Below, piece by piece: positions 6,188 through 13,279 of a stretch of DNA of 22,513 bases (position 1 is its first letter; every line of letters begins with the position of its first letter). A program made the position numbers and the translations under genes. The stretch is from JAGTRB01 sp037439685 (GTDB taxonomy: Archaea > Thermoproteota > Bathyarchaeia > TCS64): positions 1 through 22,513 of the forward strand of contig JBBIVO010000023.1 in NCBI GenBank assembly GCA_037439685.1, given 5' to 3'. The notes beneath the pieces are model-generated. The model was not told the origin of the DNA. It did no database searches and worked only from the letters and a program-made list of their open reading frames with translations.

Positions 6188-6908
6188 CCCTTGTGGCCTC
6201 CAAGAAGACCTGCTCAAGATTCTCCGCCCCATATCTATCCTTAAGCTCCTCTGGCCTCCCCTTTTCGATTATGCTCCCCCTATCTATGAGGGCCACCCTG
6301 TCGCAGAGGAACTCTACCTCGAGCATGTTGTGGCTTGAGAGGAGGACGGTTAAGCCCCCCTCCTCCACATACTCCTTTACCTTCATCCTTATATGATGGG
6401 CGTGGACCACGTCGAGGCCGGCTGTGGGATCGTCTAGGATGGCCAGCCTAGGCCTCGCCATGAGCGCCCTCGCCAGGAGTAGCCTCCTCGTCATGCCCTT
6501 ACTATAGACCTTTATCCTCTCCCTCAGCCTCTCTCCCAGGCCGGAGATGAGGGCCCCCTCCTGGACGATGTCCTCGATGTCGGCTCCATCTGCGTAGAAC
6601 CCGGCCATGAACCTCAGATACTCGAGGCCTGAGAGGTTCTGGTAGGCGCCGGCATCCTCTGGGAGGTATCCGATCATCCTCCTTACCTGGCCCGCCTCCC
6701 TAACGACGTCGGCGCCGAAGACCCTCACATGGCCAGATGATGGTTTGATGAGGGTTCCAATTATCCTCAGGGTTGTCGTCTTCCCAGCCCCGTTTGGCCC
6801 GATAAGCCCTAGGACCTCCCCCTCATCGATCTTGAAGCTGCACCCCTTCAATGCCTGCATCCTGCCATAGTTCTTAGCAAGGTTTGAGGCCTCGACTGCA
6901 GCCCCCAT
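6180..6908 (-). CDS. ABC-2 exporter ATP-binding subunit
   Basis: A 242-residue ABC ATPase. Walker A is GPNGAGKT (37-44), the Q-loop region is YLPEDAGAYQ, the signature is YSKGM (135-139, a variant of LSGGQ), Walker B is LAILDD (155-160), the D-loop is AGLD, and the switch histidine is in LSSHNMLE. It energises the adjacent permease, whose start overlaps its stop. One oddity is that the residue after the Walker B aspartate, normally the catalytic glutamate, is Asp (D160, codon GAT). Asp is tolerated in some ABC proteins but often lowers hydrolysis. The C-terminus, AENLEQVFLEATRGD, is typical of export-type DrrA/NatA ATPases. Confidence 0.94.
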   Translation of the reverse strand: MGAAVEASNLAKNYGRMQALKGCSFKIDEGEVLGLIGPNGAGKTTTLRIIGTLIKPSSGHVRVFGADVVREAGQVRRMIGYLPEDAGAYQNLSGLEYLRFMAGFYADGADIEDIVQEGALISGLGERLRERIKVYSKGMTRRLLLARALMARPRLAILDDPTAGLDVVHAHHIRMKVKEYVEEGGLTVLLSSHNMLEVEFLCDRVALIDRGSIIEKGRPEELKDRYGAENLEQVFLEATRGD

Positions 6909-6939
6909 CTAGGTCTGGTGAAGGTTTAGTGCCTACAAC

Positions 6940-8505
6940 CTAAAAAGGATCCCTCCTCCTCAGGACCCTCCCATCCCTTGCTTCCGTGTATGCTCCGTCC
7001 TCTACGGCCAGGGAGCCGTTGACGATGACGTATCTGATCCCTTCTGGAAACCTCCTGGGGTCCTCGAAGGTTCCATTGTCGATGATGGATTTCGGGTCGA
7101 ATATGGTTATATCGGCCGCCATTCCAGGCCTCAGGAGGCCTCTATCCATGAGGCCGAACCGCTGGGCTGGCAGGGAGGTCATCTTCCTGACCGCCTCCTC
7201 CAAGCGGAGGATCCCCCTCTCCCTGACATACCTTCCAAGGACCCTTGGGAAGCTCCCGTAGGCTCTGGGGTGGGGCCTCCCAAGGACGAGGCCGTCTGTG
7301 CATATCATCCCAAGGGGGCTCTTGATGGCGGTTTCCACATCCGACTCGGACATGGAGAAGAGGATCATGCCGACGGCGTTCTCCTCCTCCTCTATCAGCT
7401 TTAAGGCCAGCTCCTGGGGGCTGATGCCCCTCTCAGAGGCCGCCTCGATCAACCTCTTTCCCTCCAGCGGCCTGTTCCCCTGAGTCTTCACCGAGGATAT
7501 GAGGATGCCATCCCACTCTACGCCCCTAGGCCTCGCCATCTCCTCGAGTATCCTCTTTCTAGAGGCCTCATCTCTGATCCTCTCAAGCATCTCTGATGGG
7601 CCCCCCTCATGCGCCCAGCCTGGCAGGAGGCTGCTCAGGAAGGTGCTCCCGGCTGTGTAGGGGTATTGATCAAAGGTTATATCTATCCCCTCTTCCCTGG
7701 CCGCCTCGATCCTCTGGAGAACCTCCTCCATCCTTCCCCAATTCCTCTTCCCGCTTGACTTCAGGTGGCTTATGTTGAGCGGCGCCCTGCTCCTCCTTCC
7801 AATGGTGACCACCTCGTGGAGGGCCTCCACTAGCCTATCTCCCTCATCCCTCATATGGACCACGAATATTCCACCATGCTCGTGGAGGAGTTGGCAGAGG
7901 GAGGTGAGCTCCTCCAGATCGGAGTAGGAGCATGGAGGATATATCAACCCTGTACTCAGGCCTAGGGCTCCCTCCTTAAGGGCCTCTTCGAGGAGCCCCC
8001 TCATCTCCCTCAACTCCTCATCTGTTGGCCTCCTGTCCTCCATTCCCATGGTGAGGAGGCGGAGGTTGCCATGCCCCACCAGGGATGCCACATTCGTCGC
8101 TGGCCTGGCCTCCTCAAGCCTCGTGAGATACTCGGAGAAGCTCTCCCAGTCCCAAGAGATCTCGGGATCCCCGTTCAGGCCTGAGAGGTATCTCCTCCAA
8201 TCCTCTTCGAGGTCGCTCCTTATCGGCGCCTCTCCAAGCCCGTCCTGTCCAACTATCTCGGTGGTTATCCCCTGCATTATCTTCGGCTTGGCCTCGGGCT
8301 CTGCGATCAGCATGAGGTCTGAGTGGCTGTGGACATCTATGAATCCGGGTGCGACTGCAAGCCCATCGGCATCGATCACGGCCTCCGGTATCGCCTTGAT
8401 CCTCCCCAACGCGGCTATCCTTCCACCTTCTATCGCCAGATCGGCCTTGAACCAAGGGTTGCCTGAACCATCTAGAATCTTACCGCCCCTTATCAGGAGA
8501 TCCAT
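6940..8505 (-). CDS. N-acyl-D-amino-acid deacylase-like amidohydrolase
   Basis: A 521-residue amidohydrolase-superfamily enzyme related to D-aminoacylase. It has an N-terminal beta-sandwich strand with LLIRGGKILDGSGNPW, the metal motif GFIDVHSHSD (H59, H61), then EIVGQDGLG, VVHMRDEGDR (His), NISHLKSSGK (His) and a late Asp in MICTDG. These give a mononuclear or binuclear zinc site for hydrolysing N-acyl-D-amino acids or a related cyclic amide. The Cys metal ligand of classical D-aminoacylases is not visible; its place is taken by GQDG, as in many archaeal relatives, so the substrate is uncertain. The ATG start at 8505 lacks a Shine-Dalgarno site and lies 28 nt from a TATA box at 8529-8537, consistent with a leaderless mRNA. 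Confidence 0.9.
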   Translation of the reverse strand: MDLLIRGGKILDGSGNPWFKADLAIEGGRIAALGRIKAIPEAVIDADGLAVAPGFIDVHSHSDLMLIAEPEAKPKIMQGITTEIVGQDGLGEAPIRSDLEEDWRRYLSGLNGDPEISWDWESFSEYLTRLEEARPATNVASLVGHGNLRLLTMGMEDRRPTDEELREMRGLLEEALKEGALGLSTGLIYPPCSYSDLEELTSLCQLLHEHGGIFVVHMRDEGDRLVEALHEVVTIGRRSRAPLNISHLKSSGKRNWGRMEEVLQRIEAAREEGIDITFDQYPYTAGSTFLSSLLPGWAHEGGPSEMLERIRDEASRKRILEEMARPRGVEWDGILISSVKTQGNRPLEGKRLIEAASERGISPQELALKLIEEEENAVGMILFSMSESDVETAIKSPLGMICTDGLVLGRPHPRAYGSFPRVLGRYVRERGILRLEEAVRKMTSLPAQRFGLMDRGLLRPGMAADITIFDPKSIIDNGTFEDPRRFPEGIRYVIVNGSLAVEDGAYTEARDGRVLRRRDPF

Positions 8506-8528
8506 CTCTAAAGGGTTTGGAGGTCCGG

Positions 8529-8537
8529 GTTAAAAGC
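8529..8537 (-). promoter_or_regulatory. TATA box of the amidohydrolase gene
   Basis: GCTTTTAAC on the minus strand, centred 28 nt upstream of ATG 8505. This predicts a leaderless transcript. Confidence 0.5.
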
Positions 8538-8629
8538 CTCACCGGGCGACGCTGTCATGGACTCGAAGGGGGGATCACCAGAAGGCTTGAGGTCTCAGGA
8601 TGCTTCTCTCTTTTGATGCCCTTTCTCCT

Positions 8630-9181
8630 CTAGAGGTTTAGTTGGATGCTCCTCCTCCCATCTGATCTGACCGGTCCCTTCTCTATGGGCCTCCTTTTAA
8701 GCCTAGTTCCACATATGGGACATTGGGCGTCGGGGCTTAGGCCTTTAAACCTCCCTCTACACCCAGGGCAGTAGACCTCCCATCTTATCCTGCGCTTTAT
8801 GCCTTGGGTTGCCATACCCCTGTAGTCGAGGCCAAACCTGTCGGCGATGTTCTGGAGGGAGTAATCGTCCGAGATTATCAGGGGATGCTCTCCGAGGGCT
8901 TTAAGCTGTAGCCCTATGGCGAGCACCTCCATGTCGGCCTCGGATAACTTTCCAGCCTCACCAAGCTCAGCGGCTGTCGATCTCACCTGGTCGAGATATC
9001 TCTTTTCAGGCTCCATCATCTTCAACCTCCCTGTATGGATGGCTGTCTCAAGCCTTAGAAGGGGCAGACCAGCCTCACCAAGCTCCTCTTTAACGGATGG
9101 GGTTGTATAATGCTCGGCCTCGGATGATGCCTCATAGCCTGCGATAAGGGCTGAGGTATCCAAGATTATTCTGATTTTCAA
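8630..9181 (-). CDS. nob1: Ribosome maturation endonuclease Nob1 (PIN domain plus zinc ribbon)
   Basis: A 183-residue protein with an N-terminal PIN nuclease domain: D8 in ILDTSALI, E81 and D83 in LSEADMEVL, and D105 and D106 in IISDDYSLQ. It is followed by a C-terminal zinc ribbon with C138/C141 (CPGC) and C154/C157 (CPIC). This architecture and length fit archaeal Nob1, which cleaves the 3' end of pre-16S rRNA in the small-subunit precursor. The tail is basic (TRLKRRPIEKG), suited to RNA contact. The start is TTG 9181, with GGTGGAG about 7 nt upstream. It follows NAD kinase by 80 bp on the same strand; the two functions are not obviously linked. Confidence 0.93.
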   Translation of the reverse strand: MKIRIILDTSALIAGYEASSEAEHYTTPSVKEELGEAGLPLLRLETAIHTGRLKMMEPEKRYLDQVRSTAAELGEAGKLSEADMEVLAIGLQLKALGEHPLIISDDYSLQNIADRFGLDYRGMATQGIKRRIRWEVYCPGCRGRFKGLSPDAQCPICGTRLKRRPIEKGPVRSDGRRSIQLNL

Positions 9182-9261
9182 CGGCCAGCTCCACCATTAA
9201 GAGGTTATGGGATTAAAGATTAAGGCCTCGATATCGGCTGGCCCTCCAGGTTGATCGGTGG

Positions 9262-10107
9262 TTAAACCTGTCTCCCCCGCGGAGTGCTGGGCAGGATGCC
9301 TCTAAGCCTATTGTAGAAGGGTCTAAACCTTATGAACCTCGCCTTCTCCCTCGACCCCCAGACCTCCACCGTTGATCCGGGTCTCAGGGTCGCCTGGATC
9401 CTTCCGTCCACTATGAGGAGTGCGCTGGCCTCCGGCTTGATAACCTGGATCTTCACCCTACTCGATGAGGGGATCACGATGCTCCTGAAAGGGGTGTCGG
9501 GACATATGGGGGTTAAGATCATGGCCTCCAGATTCGGGTCTATTATGGAGCCTCCTGCGGAGAAGGAGTAGGCGGTTGAACCGGTTGGGGTTGCGACCAG
9601 GGCCCCGTCAGCCCTTATCTCTGCCAGCTCCACCTCGTCTACGGTCAGCCTGAGCTCGATGGCCTTGGAGGGTAGGGGCTTGGAGACTAGGACCTCGTTG
9701 AGGCTGTCTGGTAAGGTTTCACCTGTCTCTAGGCATCGGGAGGAGAGCTTGAGGCACTCTTCTATGAAGTAGTCTCCCTTCAGAAACCTCTCTATCGCGG
9801 CCTTAACCTCCTGATGGGAGACCTCTGTGAGGAACCCTCTCCTTCCGAGGTTGACTCCTAGGATGGGTGTCCCCGGATCTCCGATCATCATCGCCGTCCT
9901 CAGGATGGTTCCATCCCCCCCAACCGCGACGATGAAGTCGACATCCATCTCCCCAAGGCCTCTTCCTTTGGAGGCGAGATCCATCGCCGTCGCCGTCTCC
10001 CTCTCGATGAGGGCCTCTAACCCCATAGCGGTTAGGTGGGCCAAGACCTCCTTGGCTTTGGATATGGCTTCAGGATGGTCGATCCTTGAGACCACTCCTA
10101 CCCTCAA
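9262..10107 (-). CDS. nadK: NAD kinase
   Basis: A 281-residue ATP(or polyphosphate)-NAD kinase making NADP. It has the GGDGT motif at residues 63-67 followed by ILRTA, the NE pair in DSLNEVLVSK, and the substrate-binding ADGALVATPTGSTAYSFSAGG with the terminal glycine-rich loop. Length and motif order are typical of archaeal NAD kinases. The TTG start at 10107 lies close to an upstream TATA-like TTTAAATA near 10135-10142, implying a very short leader, with a weak GAGATGA site. It is a cytosolic cofactor-biosynthesis enzyme. Confidence 0.95.
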   Translation of the reverse strand: MRVGVVSRIDHPEAISKAKEVLAHLTAMGLEALIERETATAMDLASKGRGLGEMDVDFIVAVGGDGTILRTAMMIGDPGTPILGVNLGRRGFLTEVSHQEVKAAIERFLKGDYFIEECLKLSSRCLETGETLPDSLNEVLVSKPLPSKAIELRLTVDEVELAEIRADGALVATPTGSTAYSFSAGGSIIDPNLEAMILTPICPDTPFRSIVIPSSSRVKIQVIKPEASALLIVDGRIQATLRPGSTVEVWGSREKARFIRFRPFYNRLRGILPSTPRGRQV

Positions 10108-10156
10108 TTCTCATCTCAGAATTCTCCCGCTCGATATTTAAAAGCTGGTACAGAGC

Positions 10157-10831
10157 CTACTCTTTGGTCCAGCCGTATCTGCCTATAAGCGGAACGTAGA
10201 CGACCTTCATCAAACTCTTCCTCGATGTTCTGCCCCGCTCATCCTTCTCAAATAGTATGAGATCCTGGCCGAAGATGTTGGATGTATGTCCAACGGGCGC
10301 TATGATCCTGCCAGGGGAGCCGAGCTGGTCTATCAGGGGTCTAGGTATCTCCGGGCAGGCCGCGGTTACGCAGATCGCATCATATGGGGCCGCCTTTGGA
10401 TATCCCAAGGACCCGTCGCCGAGGACCACCACAACATCCCCATATCCAGCCCTCACTAGATTCTCCGAGGCGAAGCGGTATGTGACTGGGTTTATCTCTA
10501 TGGTGACGACGAGGCCCCCTGAGCCCACCATCTCCCTAGCAAGGGCTGCCCCATAGCCTGACCCTGCGCCCACCTCGAGGACTCTAAAACCCTCCCGGAG
10601 CTCCAGCGCCTCGTAGAATATTGGGTACATGTATGGGGCTGAGATGGTCTGCCTTCCATCCCCGGGTATGGGAAGAGGCTGCTCCGTGTAGGCGTACTCC
10701 ACGTACTCCGGGTCTACGAACATCTCCCTTGGAACCTTGAGCATGGCCTCCGCCATCCTACCGCTCTTGATGTATCCCTGAGCCCTGTACCGTTGAACCA
10801 TCCTCCGCCGCTCTGATGCGAAGTCGCGCAT
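10157..10831 (-). CDS. pcm: Protein-L-isoaspartate O-methyltransferase
   Basis: A 224-residue SAM-dependent methyltransferase that repairs isoaspartyl damage in aged proteins. It has the PCMT substrate motif GDGRQTISAP (57-66), SAM motif I VLEVGAGSGYG (84-94), an acidic motif II in VVTIEINP, and the late PLIDQLGSPGRIIAPVG characteristic of the family. The N-terminal region, REMFVDPEYVEYAY, is also family-typical. The start is ATG 10831, with GGAG just upstream. It lies 50 bp before NAD kinase on the same strand, possibly co-transcribed, although a TATA-like element stands before nadK. Confidence 0.95.
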   Translation of the reverse strand: MRDFASERRRMVQRYRAQGYIKSGRMAEAMLKVPREMFVDPEYVEYAYTEQPLPIPGDGRQTISAPYMYPIFYEALELREGFRVLEVGAGSGYGAALAREMVGSGGLVVTIEINPVTYRFASENLVRAGYGDVVVVLGDGSLGYPKAAPYDAICVTAACPEIPRPLIDQLGSPGRIIAPVGHTSNIFGQDLILFEKDERGRTSRKSLMKVVYVPLIGRYGWTKE

Positions 10832-10877
10832 GTCTCCGAGCTATCTACGGTCTACCCTCTCTTTAATCATTATCTAT

Positions 10878-12017
10878 TTAGATTATCACCCCTTCCCGTT
10901 TGAGGGCCTCCACCTCTTCCCCACTGTAGCCCAGTATTCCCCTTAAAACCTCCTCTGTATGCTGGCCTAGGAGGGGGGCGGGAGACCTTATCTTCAGGTC
11001 TAAACCGTTATACTTGATGGGGTGCCCTGGGAGCCTGATCATCCCGGCGGAGGGGTGCTCCACGCTCTTAATTATGCCCCTAGCCTTCACATGCGGATCC
11101 TCTATGGTCTGGTCTATCTGTAGGATGGGCGCTACCGGAACGGCCTCGGCGACGAGGGCCTCCACCACATCCCCAACGGTTCTCGAGGCCACCCACCCCC
11201 TCAACTGTTCATCCCTCTCCAGCCTCTCGACTCCCATCGCCTTCGTCAACTTCTCCCTCATCTGGGGGTCGGCGGCTATGTAGACCCACCCGTCGATGGC
11301 TCTGAACATTCCGAAGGTGTGGAGGTCGGCGTACCTCCTCCCCGACTGCCATGGGAGCTCCCCCGTATTTGCATAGCCTGTTATGGAGACGCCTGTCTGG
11401 GCTATCATGCAGTCTAGTTGAGCCACATCTATAAGCTGCCCTTCCCCCGTTCTATCCCTGTGGTGTAGGGCTCCTAGGATGGCTACAACTGCCCAGAGGG
11501 CGGGATCCAGGTCCCCATGCCACTCCGCGGGCTGGACTGGTGGCCCCTCTGGATCGATTATATCTCCGCTCAGCCTGTACCATCCGCTGATGGAGGAGGC
11601 CATGGGGGCATAGCTCGGCCTCGAGGAGTACGGCCCTTCAAGGCCGTAGCCGCTGAGGGAGGCATAGATCACATCCGGGTTTACCCTCTTTATCTCTTCA
11701 TATCCAAGCCCCAGCCTCTCCATGACACCCCTCCTGAAATTCTCGACGATGATGTCACTCTTCTCAGCGAGTTTGAGGGCTATCTCAGCACCCTTGGGAT
11801 TCTTGAGGTCGAGGGCTATCCCCTTCTTATTCCTGTTAAAGTAGAGGAAGGCGCAGCCGACCCCTCCGACTAGGGGTGGGTACATCCTGGCCACCTCACC
11901 CCAGGGAGGCTCCACCTTTATAACCTCAGCACCCATATCCGCCAAGACCATGGTTGCATAAGGTCCAAAGTAGACGTGGGAAAAGTCCAGGACCCTAACC
12001 CCCTCCAGAGGTCCCAT
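10878..12017 (-). CDS. Family III CoA-transferase (CaiB/BaiF)
   Basis: A 379-residue class III CoA-transferase. The N-terminus, LEGVRVLDFSHVYFGPYATM, is typical. LADMGAEVIKVEPP, the FLYFNRNKKGIALDL block and the TGEGQLIDVAQLDCM motif follow. The catalytic aspartate should be D169 in HGDLDPALWA, matching the position of the nucleophilic Asp of formyl-CoA transferase. Such enzymes move CoA between carboxylic acids through an aspartyl-CoA intermediate. Donor and acceptor cannot be told, and no acyl-CoA ligase or dehydrogenase is adjacent. The start is ATG 12017, with GAGGAG 8 nt upstream. It is the first gene of the long minus-strand run. Confidence 0.93.
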   Translation of the reverse strand: MGPLEGVRVLDFSHVYFGPYATMVLADMGAEVIKVEPPWGEVARMYPPLVGGVGCAFLYFNRNKKGIALDLKNPKGAEIALKLAEKSDIIVENFRRGVMERLGLGYEEIKRVNPDVIYASLSGYGLEGPYSSRPSYAPMASSISGWYRLSGDIIDPEGPPVQPAEWHGDLDPALWAVVAILGALHHRDRTGEGQLIDVAQLDCMIAQTGVSITGYANTGELPWQSGRRYADLHTFGMFRAIDGWVYIAADPQMREKLTKAMGVERLERDEQLRGWVASRTVGDVVEALVAEAVPVAPILQIDQTIEDPHVKARGIIKSVEHPSAGMIRLPGHPIKYNGLDLKIRSPAPLLGQHTEEVLRGILGYSGEEVEALKREGVII

Positions 12018-12379
12018 ATCCCGCTCTCCTCAGAAAGCATAGGGCCAAGATTAAACTTTTATGGAAGAGGGCTGAGCATAGAGTTTGCCCCCTTTTAAGC
12101 AATAATAAAACCCTCTGGGATAATTAAACCCGGCAAAAAGCTCTCTCCCTCATCGTGGTTATGTTATGAGATACAGCCGCAATATCCCACATGAAAACCT
12201 TAACCGTTCAGAATAGTAAAATATATGTACAGTTTAGCTCCAGGGGAGGGCCTAACCCCCCTTGGCCTTGAGGCTCGAATATTGCTTCTTACTCGATAAA
12301 ACCATAAATTAGAGACTGATCGGCCATGTTAGCATCATAAGTCTGATCGGCGCCGCTCGGATAGTATTGATATGGCCCT
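12018..12379. other. Intergenic region with a GC-rich hairpin and a short direct repeat
   Basis: About 360 bp without a credible ORF. It is A+T-rich near the CoA-transferase start. A strong hairpin is at 12240-12265 and a 9-bp direct repeat, CTGATCGGC, is at 12316-12324 and 12343-12351. A TATA-like AAATATATG near 12220-12230 on the plus strand could drive an untranslated RNA through the hairpin. I could not match it to a known RNA family. Confidence 0.4.
12240..12265. repeat. Perfect-looking GC hairpin, 10-bp stem
   Basis: CCAGGGGAGG and CCCCCCTTGG flank the loop GCCTAA. The stem is 10 bp with one A-C mismatch and one G-U pair. No T-run follows on either strand, so it is not a simple terminator. 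Confidence 0.6.
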
Positions 12380-12859
12380 TCAACTATGGAGGTTTTTCCA
12401 GATCCTGTCTCCGACATAATGGAGGTTCTCAACGGCCTTCCCTTTTCCCCCCTTCCTTATCTCGCCTGAGGGTAGCAGAGCCCTTCCAACCGAGAGGGCC
12501 TTCCTATGTCTGATGTCTCTAACGGCAACGAGGCTGCCCGCCTCGAAGTCCGCAACCACCTCTTCTATCCCGGGGACCATCACATCCGCGCCCTTGCAGA
12601 TGTGGGGAACAGCACCCATATCTACGTATATCGACGGTAACCCATCTATGATGGGAGATGTGAGGAGAGGGATAAGGCTCTCTCCCCTCCTCGCGAGGAG
12701 GGGCGAGCCGTCGAACAAGTAGATTAGGGTTCCGTCATCCAGCTTAGCCTCCTCTACAAGGCCTACTTTGGCCTCTCCTAAAAGGTTTGAGGCCTCTTCT
12801 AAGATAGCTCTGGCCTCTCTCCTCCTCAGAGTCCTCCTAGCCTTGTAACCCCGCTCCAC
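12380..12859 (-). CDS. PUA-domain RNA-binding protein, MCT-1/Tma20-like
   Basis: A 159-residue protein with an N-terminal pre-PUA region (EARAILEEASNLLG through LIPLLTSPII). The C-terminal PUA domain begins at PSIYVDMGAVPHICKGADVM and continues with VVADFEAGSLVAVRD and ALSVGRALLPSGEI. This matches the archaeal relatives of MCT-1/Tma20, which in eukaryotes act with DENR in ribosome recycling and re-initiation; in archaea the role is inferred to be tRNA or ribosome binding. The start is GTG 12859, the earliest available after an in-frame TGA, with no clear Shine-Dalgarno site. It is transcribed divergently from sepF, with about 100 bp of A+T-rich shared promoter space. Confidence 0.85.
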   Translation of the reverse strand: MERGYKARRTLRRREARAILEEASNLLGEAKVGLVEEAKLDDGTLIYLFDGSPLLARRGESLIPLLTSPIIDGLPSIYVDMGAVPHICKGADVMVPGIEEVVADFEAGSLVAVRDIRHRKALSVGRALLPSGEIRKGGKGKAVENLHYVGDRIWKNLHS

Positions 12860-12912
12860 CCAACCCCTTATTCAGGTTACAATCAAAAAACTAATAAGTA
12901 TTTTTCAAATAG

Positions 12913-12920
12913 TTATATAC
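12913..12920 (+). promoter_or_regulatory. TATA box upstream of sepF
   Basis: TTATATAC, centred 26 nt before ATG 12942 and 43 nt before GTG 12959. Initiation is predicted at about 12942, which is in a different frame from SepF. Confidence 0.65.
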
Positions 12921-12958
12921 AGCATCTCGCGTATCGTTTTGATGGGGGCTAGAAAAGC

Positions 12959-13279
12959 GTGGATGAAGGCTTGGACTCCCATATCGTGGGGAAGCATATG
13001 GAAGCGTCTAGGGATATGTATGTGAAGGCTATACCCTTAAGGTCTTATGAAGATGTGGATCTCATCAAGTCCGAGGTGAGATCTGGCAATATCATCATCT
13101 CGAATGTGACTCCGCTAGCGAAACAGAGTATGGAGGATGTTAAGCGCGCTGTGAACGAGCTTAACGAGTACGCCTCGTTTATAGGGGGGGACATAGCCCG
13201 TCTTGGTGAGGAGAGGATAATCCTCACGCCTAGAAACGTGAAGATCTGGAGGGGGGAGGAGAGGAGCGCTGGAGATTAG
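12959..13279 (+). CDS. sepF: Archaeal SepF cell-division protein
   Basis: A protein of up to 106 residues. The SepF core runs from about residue 20: MYVKAIPLRSYEDVDLIKSE, then RSGNIIISNVTPLAK, VKRAVNELNEY and GGDIARLGEERIILTP (76-91). Archaeal SepF dimerises and tethers FtsZ to the membrane through an N-terminal amphipathic helix. That helix is not evident here: the first residues, DEGLDSHIVGKH, are hydrophilic. GTG 12959 is the first start after an in-frame TAG. ATG 12998 has GGGG 6 nt upstream and is an alternative. A TATA box suggests mRNA begins near 12942. Its stop overlaps the aCPSF1 stop on the other strand. Confidence 0.88.
   Translation: MDEGLDSHIVGKHMEASRDMYVKAIPLRSYEDVDLIKSEVRSGNIIISNVTPLAKQSMEDVKRAVNELNEYASFIGGDIARLGEERIILTPRNVKIWRGEERSAGD

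Noticed and set aside
6188..6232. Longer permease start at 6232
   Set aside because: It would overlap the ATPase gene by over 50 bp; GTG 6187 has a good ribosome-binding site and a short coupling overlap.
8048..8533. 161-codon plus-strand frame opposite the amidohydrolase N-terminus
   Set aside because: The amidohydrolase frame carries all metal motifs, and the opposite frame is a compositional shadow.
12311..12355. C/D box sRNA around CTGATCGGC repeats
   Set aside because: CTGA boxes occur, and an imperfect C-like ATGATG occurs on the minus strand, but no correctly ordered C-D'-C'-D set could be assembled.
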